From Acidobacteriota bacterium (GTDB lineage Bacteria > Acidobacteriota > Blastocatellia > Pyrinomonadales > Pyrinomonadaceae): a DNA stretch of 64,000 nucleotides. A program made the translations under genes and the position numbers. Where the stretch lies: contig JADJWI010000001.1 of the NCBI GenBank assembly GCA_016716435.1, forward strand, positions 186,001-250,000, read 5' to 3'. Positions 26,505 to 33,134 of this stretch are shown here, piece after piece; within the stretch, counting starts at the first letter, position 1, and the number at the start of each line of letters is the position of its first letter. The notes beneath the pieces are model-generated. The model saw nothing but the letters and a program-made list of their open reading frames with translations. It was not told the DNA's origin and did no database searches.

Positions 26505-27908
26505 TTACCTTTGGTCGTCGTGGTCCGAATCCTCGGAGTGGCCAAGGTCGCCGCGAATACGTTCGGCCGGGATACGCGGAGCAGCTCCGCCGCTGCCTGG
26601 TGCCTTGTTCAGGTCAAGCCTCTCAAGCTCTTCCCGCTCCTTGGCGAGCAAACCACGACGTTCGATGTCGGCCTTTCGGTCGAAGTAAACCTCGCCCTCG
26701 ATCATCGTCACCTCAGGGTGAGCATACGGGCTGAAAGGATGCTCCGACCAAATGACGATATCGGCGTCCTTGTTCTGATCGATCGACCCGGTGCGGTTCC
26801 CGATGCCAAGCTGGATCGCCGGATTGAGCGTGATCATTCTCAGAGCGTCCTGCTCAGGCACACCGCCGTATTTCATTGCCTTGGCGGCGTCGAGATTGAG
26901 CCGACGCATCCGCTCATTGGAATCCGAGTTGATCGAGACATTCACGCCTGCTTTCCAGAGCATGTAGGCGTTATACGGCGTCGCGTCGTAGCCTTCGAGC
27001 TTGTAGCTCCAGCTATCAATAAAGATCGAAACACCGGCACCGTGTTTGGCGATCTCCGGAGCAAATTTATACGCTTCCAAACCGTGCTGGAGTGTGCCGA
27101 TCTTGAACCCAAATTCCTCCGCAAGCCTGAGCAGGTTCAACTGCTCATCCGAGCGGTAGCCGTGGGCATGTACGAGCCGCTTGCCTTCCAGTATCTCGAC
27201 GATCGGTTCGAGTTCCATGTCACGACGCGGCGGAACCCGCGTCTTGCCCGCACGAAAGTCGTCCCACGAACGCTTGTAATCTCTGGCCCTGACGAAGGCG
27301 TCTCGCATAACCTCGAGCACGCCCATTCGCGTCCGCGGATAGCGAGGCGGCTGTCCAGGAATCGTGAAATTTGCCCGCTTTGGGTTTTCGCCCATCGCGA
27401 ACTTGATTCCCTCCGGAGCTCCGGCTACGAGAAAATCTTCGACCGGGCGGCCGTATTTGAGCTTCACTGTCGAGCTCTGCCCTCCGATCGAGTTTGCCGA
27501 ACCATGGAGCAGCAACGCTGCAGTCACACCGCCCGCAAGCCCACGATAGATCGCGACATCGGTCGGGTTCAGCACGTCGCGGATGCGGGTCATCGAGGTC
27601 ACGGAGAGCGTGCCTTCATTGACCGCGTTCATCATCGTATGCGAGTGAGCATCGATGATGCCGGGCGTTACGTACTTGCCCGTAGCGTCGATCACGCGAG
27701 CACTTCCCGCCGGCAGATTCTTCCCGATCCGGGAGATCTTGCCGCCGCGAATGAGGATGTCAGTATTCTCAAGCGTGCCGCGAGAAGCGGTCATCACGGT
27801 AGCGTTCTTGATGAGCACATCGCCGCTCTGAGCGGCCGCCGAGATCGGCAGCCAGGCAAGCATGGCAAGGCCGAGGAGCATTCCAATTTGTCTCTTCATA
27901 TTAGACAT
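26505..27908 (-). CDS. Secreted amidohydrolase (imidazolonepropionase-like), metal site intact
   Basis: Periplasmic or secreted metal-dependent hydrolase with signal peptide RQIGMLLGLAMLAWLPISAAAQ. The first metal motif is intact: PGIIDAHSHTMMN. Later ligands are visible as LVHAHGY, TLQHGLEAY and the Asp in VSINSDSNERMRR. The C-terminus has NPAIQLGIGNRTGSIDQNKDADIVIW. It is the middle gene, between two paralogues that lack HxH. It starts 24 bases after the upstream stop, so the three are probably an operon. The start could be 27914 (GTG), 27908 or 27899. The substrate is unknown. Confidence 0.88.
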   Translation of the reverse strand: MSNMKRQIGMLLGLAMLAWLPISAAAQSGDVLIKNATVMTASRGTLENTDILIRGGKISRIGKNLPAGSARVIDATGKYVTPGIIDAHSHTMMNAVNEGTLSVTSMTRIRDVLNPTDVAIYRGLAGGVTAALLLHGSANSIGGQSSTVKLKYGRPVEDFLVAGAPEGIKFAMGENPKRANFTIPGQPPRYPRTRMGVLEVMRDAFVRARDYKRSWDDFRAGKTRVPPRRDMELEPIVEILEGKRLVHAHGYRSDEQLNLLRLAEEFGFKIGTLQHGLEAYKFAPEIAKHGAGVSIFIDSWSYKLEGYDATPYNAYMLWKAGVNVSINSDSNERMRRLNLDAAKAMKYGGVPEQDALRMITLNPAIQLGIGNRTGSIDQNKDADIVIWSEHPFSPYAHPEVTMIEGEVYFDRKADIERRGLLAKEREELERLDLNKAPGSGGAAPRIPAERIRGDLGHSEDSDHDDQR

Positions 27909-27932
27909 TTCCACGAGAAAAATTCTTGTAAC

Positions 27933-29549
27933 TTAAGGGACGCGAGTTCCGTTGAAAGGCACCGCACCTTGCGGCGAATCGATCGAACCCTCGATCCGGT
28001 TTCCGGTTATCGTTCCAACCACCTGTATGTCGATGTTGGCACCGCCGTAGGCGACCGTTGCATCGAAAGAGATCCTATTGCCGGTCACGCGTCCGTTTCG
28101 GATCGGTGCTGAGCCGAGCTGCGTCGTCAGGTTACCGGTAAGCGATTGTCCCTGAACAACGAAGGTCATCGAGCCGGTCAGCGGCTGTCCCGGTACTTCG
28201 ATCGTCACGTTAAAAACACCAGCGGCCGCAGCAGAGTTGCCCGTCCCTGGAGTGCCCGCAGGCCGAGCCGGCGGTGCTTTTGGCTCAAAGAGCTTGCCGT
28301 CCACAAATACATGCGTCACGACCCGCTCCTTCGAAAGAACGTCTCCCTTCACAACAGTAATGTTCGCGATCTTGCCCGCCTCTACCGATCCGGTGCGGTC
28401 TGCGATGCCGAATATCTCCGCTGGCGAGAGCGTCATTGCCCGGACGGCCGCGTCCGCCGAAAGCCCGTTTTGTGTGGACATCGCCGCGTTTGCCGTGAAG
28501 TCGGCGAGATTTGTCAGCCCGCCCGATTGAAAGGCGAAACGAACACCTGCCTGTGCCAGTTTCCCCGCCGTTTTCGGAACCTCGGCACGAAACCGAAGCA
28601 TCTCGAGGCTTTCGGGATCGGCATCCGGCGATGAAGCGGTCGTCCGCTTCGGGAAGTTAAGCGATAAGAGCACCGCGGCGTCAGCGGCCTTCAAGCGGTC
28701 CGTCACCTTTCCGGCTTCCTGCCCGCCGGCGATGATCAGACGCAGATTGAACTCCTTTGCAAGGTCGATCGCCCGGATGATCTCGATCTCTCGGTTCGCG
28801 TTGAAAATTATCGGAACCTGCCGGTCGAGCACGGGGATCAATGCCTCAAGCGAAGCGTCCGCATCCGGCCGCCGCATTCCCCGGGGGTTGGCCGCATACA
28901 TCTTTTCCAATTCCTGATGCCGTTTCGCGTCGAGGAACATCTGGCGGATCGCCGAGATCGTGCCGAGCAGCGAACCCGGATATTGACCCGGAATGGTCGA
29001 AAACGAAACATGAAGCCCAACGGGAGATTTCACTACCATCCCCGCAACGTCATCGCCCGCCAGATTGATGATCGCCGACTGCCCGTTAAAGACGCCGGTT
29101 CGGCCGACCGAAAGGGCGGTTGTGAACCCTGCGTTTCTGGCCGACGCAAACTGAGCCTCGCCCGCCCGCAGTTCGTCGGCAGCGGCATCTTCGGGCCTAA
29201 GGCCTGCCGGATATCTTGAGTTCGATTGTGCCGCCTGTTGCTGTGCCGCCGGTTGACCGGCCGGAGCCGCTGGCCGTGCCTGAAGCCCGAGCGATGTGAG
29301 GGCGTCGAAGAATCCCGGATAGACCGTATGCCCCGCCGCGTCGATCACGCGTGCATCCGCCGGAACCGCCGCCGATGCCCCGACCGCCTCTATCAGCCCG
29401 TCGCGGATAACGACCGTCCCGCGGTCGATCGTCGCACCCGAAACCGTGACAACGCGGGCGTTCGTGATCGCGATCGATTGACTAAATGCATTCGCAGCCG
29501 AAAGAACGCAAAACGCCGCAAACAGGACCAGGAATTTGGTTGATCTCAT
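27933..29549 (-). CDS. Secreted amidohydrolase-family protein without HxH, with extra C-terminal beta domain
   Basis: Signal peptide TKFLVLFAAFCVLSAANAFS. The N-terminal amidohydrolase strands are present (ITNARVVTVSG, GTVVIRDGLIEAVG), but the metal motif is replaced by PGFFDALTSLGL. The late segment RAMTLSPAEIFGIADRTGSVEAGKIANI is conserved. After about residue 445 an Ala/Pro linker leads to a ~90-residue all-beta module (GSMTFVVQGQSLTGNL, GRVTGNRISFDATV, GTITGNRIEGSI) not present in the other two paralogues. It is first in the operon. It is probably a non-catalytic or altered-chemistry member. Confidence 0.85.
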   Translation of the reverse strand: MRSTKFLVLFAAFCVLSAANAFSQSIAITNARVVTVSGATIDRGTVVIRDGLIEAVGASAAVPADARVIDAAGHTVYPGFFDALTSLGLQARPAAPAGQPAAQQQAAQSNSRYPAGLRPEDAAADELRAGEAQFASARNAGFTTALSVGRTGVFNGQSAIINLAGDDVAGMVVKSPVGLHVSFSTIPGQYPGSLLGTISAIRQMFLDAKRHQELEKMYAANPRGMRRPDADASLEALIPVLDRQVPIIFNANREIEIIRAIDLAKEFNLRLIIAGGQEAGKVTDRLKAADAAVLLSLNFPKRTTASSPDADPESLEMLRFRAEVPKTAGKLAQAGVRFAFQSGGLTNLADFTANAAMSTQNGLSADAAVRAMTLSPAEIFGIADRTGSVEAGKIANITVVKGDVLSKERVVTHVFVDGKLFEPKAPPARPAGTPGTGNSAAAAGVFNVTIEVPGQPLTGSMTFVVQGQSLTGNLTTQLGSAPIRNGRVTGNRISFDATVAYGGANIDIQVVGTITGNRIEGSIDSPQGAVPFNGTRVP

Positions 29550-29902
29550 ATTCGAAGGAAGGGAGCAAATATCGCAAACTGCTTATAAATTCGTTTACGC
29601 AGAGCATAATTCAAAAGTTTCACCCACGCAAAACCCCAAACAAAAAAGCAAGTGCCGAAGCCCTAGTCCGCACAACACAATATTCAGGCTCCGACGCCGA
29701 CGCCCTCCGCCTCCGCACCCAAAAGCTCTAGCCACCTTCTAACTAACAGTTGTGGTGCTAGAAAGTGTTATAAGTTTGGCTTGAGAACTCGGATCGCGGA
29801 ATTCGGAGTTAGCTATTCGCATTCTTGGGCTACGCCCTCCGGTGTGCGGAAAGGCTTGCCTCTCAGCGGTACGGTCTTTTCGACCGGGCTCGCCCGATAT
29901 CT
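29550..29902. other. 353-base gap with repeat fragments, no gene
   Basis: This stretch contains the promoter side of the amidohydrolase operon and no convincing gene. It contains a 21-base segment (29723-29743) that matches 36448-36468 at 19 of 21 positions, and a copy of a dispersed palindromic repeat at 29826-29863. Confidence 0.6.
29826..29863. repeat. Dispersed palindromic repeat (GGGCT..GCCC / GCGGAAAGGCTTGCC)
   Basis: GGGC-TAC-GCCC is followed by GCGGAAAGGCTTGCCT. The 38-base segment agrees with 36824-36861 at about 32 positions without gaps. Both copies lie in gene-free DNA, so they are members of one intergenic repeat family. Confidence 0.65.
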
Positions 29903-30253
29903 TTAATCCTCAGGCTCGAATTTTTGCCTTAAATGGAGGTAATAGTCGTGTTCGCTGCGGTGGTCCTGTTCTGCGTCGCTTACACGTTCAATCGCAGCAG
30001 GGTCAGCTGTCTCGGAACGAACGATTCGAAAGGTGATTTCGTCACCCTCATTGATCGCCAAGCGTTCGATCCATTGAGGATGTACGTTGGCATCAAACTC
30101 ATTTATGTAAAGGCCGCCTATGTCGAGTGTGATGGGTGGGCCGTCGTCATGAACTGAATCAACGAATGAGAGAATACCGCTGAGTACAGCGAGCTCGTTC
30201 CGTCCGGCCCGGCATAGCTTTTCGCCATTTCGATAAACGTCGAAACAAATCAT
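29903..30253 (-). CDS. Hypothetical protein, function unknown
   Basis: 116 residues, soluble and acidic. The N-terminal half looks like a small beta-rich domain (FDVYRNGEKLCRAG, ITLDIGGLYINEF), followed by EWIERLAINEGDEITFRIV-like strands and a charged C-terminal helix (SDAEQDHRSEHDYYLHLRQKF). I recognise no family. No neighbour gives a clue: a degraded MGMT fragment lies just upstream and the amidohydrolase operon lies downstream in the same direction. It may be a recently acquired gene. Confidence 0.55.
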   Translation of the reverse strand: MICFDVYRNGEKLCRAGRNELAVLSGILSFVDSVHDDGPPITLDIGGLYINEFDANVHPQWIERLAINEGDEITFRIVRSETADPAAIERVSDAEQDHRSEHDYYLHLRQKFEPED

Positions 30254-30289
30254 TTCAGAATCCTATCATCTTGATGTGTGAAGGCGGAG

Positions 30290-30409
30290 TCAGGAATTCT
30301 CGATCTTTATTAGCTTCTGTTTGCGGTCGATGCCCAAGTGGTAGCCGGCGAGTTTGCCGTCTTTGCCGCCGGCCGTTTCGCTGCAAGACTCGGGCACGGC
30401 AACGTTCAC
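30290..30409 (-). pseudogene. Detached 3' end of an ada/ogt (O6-alkylguanine methyltransferase) gene
   Basis: About 25 codons translate as GGKDGKLAGYHLGIDRKQ and KLIKIEN. They line up without gaps with the end of the intact Ada protein encoded 0.9 kb away (GKNGNLSGYRWGIERK, KLLKTE). An in-frame stop at 30412-30410 and loss of the PCHRV active site upstream show it is only a remnant. It is on the same strand as ada and downstream of it, with the DUF1036 gene between them. Confidence 0.75.
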
Positions 30410-30469
30410 CTAATAGCGTCGTCCCTGAGAGAACTCGCCAAAATATGATAGTTTACCGAGGCAAATGAC

Positions 30470-31270
30470 ATGAAAAAGACAAAGATACTTTACCTTTTGG
30501 CCATTTTTTGCGGTCAGATCTACTTCGCACAAAACATTTCCGCTCAGGGATTGGAAACGAATCCACCGGTTGAGATCAAAAACAATTCGGGCGAAACCCG
30601 AAAGGTCTGTATGCACAAACCGAATGCGATCACCCTGTTTGCGATCGGCTGTGTTGAACTGAAAAGTGGCGAGCAGATCTATTGGAACCGCGAGGGGATC
30701 TTTACGCCGTTCAAAGTGAAGATCTACAAAGTTCAGAAGATCCTTGATAAGTATCTCTACACACGCGACCTGCCCGCCGATACGGGGAAGATAATTATCG
30801 GAAAGGGTGAAAGATTCGGGTTCAGCCGGTTTAAGAATATTGCCACCAAATATACTTTGAAGGTGTGTAATACGAGGTTTCCCGGCGGCGTTTATTTCGT
30901 TCTTGGCTTAGAAACAAACTACGGATTTTGGACCGAAGGCTGGTGGAATGTCGCTGAAGGGAAATGTATCAACATTCCAGTCAGTAAGCGGCTTAGAGAA
31001 AAACACAATATTCCTTACGGCACGTTGCCGCGAACCTTCTACTACGCGAGGACCTATAACGGGGACAAGTCCCTTTATTGGAAAGGCGGCGAAGGCGATT
31101 CCGAACTTTGCATAAATACGAGTAAGGCGTTCAGCAAGCTGCAGTTTCAACAGGACGGCACCAGCATGCGAAAACCGCTGCCTTGCGACGGCGATAATGA
31201 ACAACTCGTCAAATTCCGCCGTGTAAGCGATCCAAGAGTAAAGCAGGAAATGTACCGGCTCGATTTCTAG
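30470..31270 (+). CDS. Secreted DUF1036-domain protein
   Basis: Signal peptide (KTKILYLLAIFCGQIYFAQNISA), then an N-terminal region of unknown fold. Around residues 125-225 there is a DUF1036 domain: LKVCNTRFPGGVYFVLG, FWTEGWWNVAEGKCINI and TFYYARTYNGDKSLYW, ending with ELCIN. DUF1036 proteins are small surface or periplasmic proteins of unknown function. The gene is visibly more AT-rich than its neighbours. It stands, in opposite orientation, between the intact ada gene and the detached ada-type 3' end, so it is likely an insert. Confidence 0.72.
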   Translation: MKKTKILYLLAIFCGQIYFAQNISAQGLETNPPVEIKNNSGETRKVCMHKPNAITLFAIGCVELKSGEQIYWNREGIFTPFKVKIYKVQKILDKYLYTRDLPADTGKIIIGKGERFGFSRFKNIATKYTLKVCNTRFPGGVYFVLGLETNYGFWTEGWWNVAEGKCINIPVSKRLREKHNIPYGTLPRTFYYARTYNGDKSLYWKGGEGDSELCINTSKAFSKLQFQQDGTSMRKPLPCDGDNEQLVKFRRVSDPRVKQEMYRLDF

Positions 31271-31318
31271 AGAAACGAGCCGAACGCGAACAGACCTTTT
31301 GGTGCTTGCGAGAGAATT

Positions 31319-32356
31319 TCACGCATCCGCCTCGGTTTTCAGCAGCTTTTCCTTTCGTTCAATGCCCCAGCGGTAGCCGGAGAGGTTGCCGTTTTTTCCG
31401 ACGACGCGGTGGCAGGGGATGACGACGGCGACGCGATTGCTGGCACAGGCCCGGGCGACGGCCCGTACCTTTTTCCTATCGCCGAGCAGTTCCGCGATCT
31501 GGCTGTAGCTGACGGTCTCGCCGTACGGTATCTTGCGGAGAAGCTCCCAGACCTGCATCTGAAACGCCGTCGCCTGAATGTCGAGCGGCAGATCGAGCTG
31601 CCTCTTTTTACCGGCGAGGTGTTTGAGTATCTCGTCAACAAAGGTCTTCAGAACCGCTGCGTCCTCAACAAGCTCCGCCTTCGGATATTCGCTCTTGAGG
31701 TTTGCCTCGAGTGCCGCGTCGTCATCGCCAAACGCCACGTTGCACAATCCCTTGATCGTCCTTGCGACCAAGATACGCCCGAGCTCGCAATCGGTTATCG
31801 TGTAATTGATCGCCACGCCTTGCCCGCCTTTCTTATATGCCACGGGCGTCATGCCGAGGATTTCAGACGCCTTTTCATAGAGCCGGCTTGCCGAGCCGAA
31901 ACCTGAATCGTACATCGCCGTTACAACATCGCTGCCCTCTCGCAGCCCTTCTTTGAATCTTTTCATACGCATTGCCTCAGAGTATTTTTTAGGAGAAACG
32001 CCGATGACTTCCTTAAAGCTCCGCTGCAGGTGATACGGGCTCAGGTCCACCGCAGCGGCAAGCTCATCGAGCGAGCAAGGGGCATCGCCTTCGAGTATTT
32101 CGCACGCTTTCAAGATCTTCTCGATCTTCGGATCAGCGAACGTGTGCTCTTTCGGTTTGCAGCGAAGGCACGCCCGCAGGCCCTTACTCTCCGCTGCCTG
32201 CCAGCTCGGGAAAAACGCAATGTTCTCCCGCTTCGGCAGCCGAGCCCGGCACGACGGACGGCAGTAAATGCCGGTGGTTCTCACACCAAGGAAGAACACG
32301 CCGTCAAACCTCGTGTCGTTCGCCTTTACCGCATTCCAGAAAACCTCGCTCTCCAT
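31319..32356 (-). CDS. ada: Bifunctional DNA repair protein/regulator Ada
   Basis: Repairs methyl phosphotriesters and O6-methylguanine and can activate the adaptive response. The N-terminal Ada zinc domain has the four cysteines (GIYCRPSCRAR, then ACLRCKP). An AraC-type helix-turn-helix (residues ~85-170; LAAAVDLSPYHLQRSFKEVIG) follows, then the methyltransferase domain with active site IPCHRVVGKNG and FQMQVWELLRKIPYGETVSY. The 345-aa length matches E. coli Ada (354). All methyl-acceptor cysteines are present. Its own 3' end is intact even though a second diverged end lies downstream. Confidence 0.95.
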   Translation of the reverse strand: MESEVFWNAVKANDTRFDGVFFLGVRTTGIYCRPSCRARLPKRENIAFFPSWQAAESKGLRACLRCKPKEHTFADPKIEKILKACEILEGDAPCSLDELAAAVDLSPYHLQRSFKEVIGVSPKKYSEAMRMKRFKEGLREGSDVVTAMYDSGFGSASRLYEKASEILGMTPVAYKKGGQGVAINYTITDCELGRILVARTIKGLCNVAFGDDDAALEANLKSEYPKAELVEDAAVLKTFVDEILKHLAGKKRQLDLPLDIQATAFQMQVWELLRKIPYGETVSYSQIAELLGDRKKVRAVARACASNRVAVVIPCHRVVGKNGNLSGYRWGIERKEKLLKTEADA

Positions 32357-32419
32357 GTTTGCGAGTGTATTCTCAGCGGAAACTAAAATCTATCCGAAAA
32401 TTGCGGTAGAATTTTATTA

Positions 32420-32812
32420 ATGAGTGCGATCATTCTTTTCGACGGCGTCTGCAATTTCTGTAATAGCTCGATAAATTTCGTTATTGAGCGAGACAGCAAG
32501 GGCTATTTCAAGTTTGCTCCGCTGCAATCGGAGATTGGCGAGGAACTGATCGCGAAGCACGGCATCGATACGGCCGAGACCGATTCTGTAATTCTGGTCG
32601 AGGACGGCAAGGCATATACGCACTCGACAGCAGCCTTGAAGATCGCTCGGCACTTGGACGGCGTTTGGTCATGGAGCCATGCGTTCGTTGTGATCCCGAG
32701 AGCGATCCGCGACGTCTTTTATCGTCTCTTTGCCAAGAACCGCTACCGGCTCTTTGGCAAACGCGACGCATGCATGATGCCAACGCCCGAAATACGGGCT
32801 AGATTCCTTTAA
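32420..32812 (+). CDS. DCC-family (DUF393) thiol-disulfide oxidoreductase-like protein
   Basis: Starts with the family signature ILFDGVCNFCN (D-x-x-CxxC). It has about 130 residues with a thioredoxin-like pattern, plus YTHSTAALKIARHL and the C-terminal YRLFAKNRYRLFGKR helix typical of DUF393 proteins. It is presumed to be a redox protein; partners are unknown. The stop codon TAA is also the first three bases of a palindromic repeat (TAAGTCAGAACC), so the native end may have been replaced. It is divergent from ada. Confidence 0.88.
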   Translation: MSAIILFDGVCNFCNSSINFVIERDSKGYFKFAPLQSEIGEELIAKHGIDTAETDSVILVEDGKAYTHSTAALKIARHLDGVWSWSHAFVVIPRAIRDVFYRLFAKNRYRLFGKRDACMMPTPEIRARFL

Positions 32813-32841
32813 GTCAGAACCGGGAGCGATAGCGACTGGGT
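32810..32841. repeat. TAAGTCAGAACC-type palindromic repeat after the DCC gene
   Basis: TAAGTCAGAACC followed by CGGGAGCGATAGCGACTGGG. It matches the copy at 35289-35320 (AAGGTCAGAACC then CGGAGCGATAGCGACCGGG) almost base for base. The stem here is less regular. It covers the stop codon of the upstream gene. Confidence 0.8.
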
Positions 32842-32852
32842 TAACAAAATAT

Positions 32853-33134
32853 ATGAAAGCTATTTGGAACGAGGCCGTATTGGCCGAAAGCAATGAAACG
32901 GTTGTGGTCGAGGGGAATCATTATTTCCCAGCAGACGCTATAAAAAGCGATCACTTCAAGCCAAGCGAGACGCATACCGTCTGCGGCTGGAAAGGCACGG
33001 CCAGCTACTATGACGTCGTCGTTGACGGCGAAGTGAACAAGGACGCCGCGTGGTATTACCCCGAGGCAAAGCCCGACGCGAAGAACATCGAAGGCCACGT
33101 CGCCTTCTGGAAGGGCGTAAAGATAACCGAATGA
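32853..33134 (+). CDS. DUF427 family protein
   Basis: 93 residues. The family signature is clear: MKAIWNEAVLAES at the start, VVVEGNHYFPADAI, then THTVCGWKGTASYYDVVVDG and AAWYYPEAKPDA. DUF427 is a small beta-tent domain of unknown function. The stop overlaps the mutS2 start codon (ATGA), so the two genes are coupled. Confidence 0.92.
   Translation: MKAIWNEAVLAESNETVVVEGNHYFPADAIKSDHFKPSETHTVCGWKGTASYYDVVVDGEVNKDAAWYYPEAKPDAKNIEGHVAFWKGVKITE

Noticed and set aside
25077..28112. A 1011-codon open frame on the plus strand across the amidohydrolase operon
   Set aside because: It is the antisense shadow of two well-supported minus-strand genes; its translation is Arg/His-rich and has no family features.
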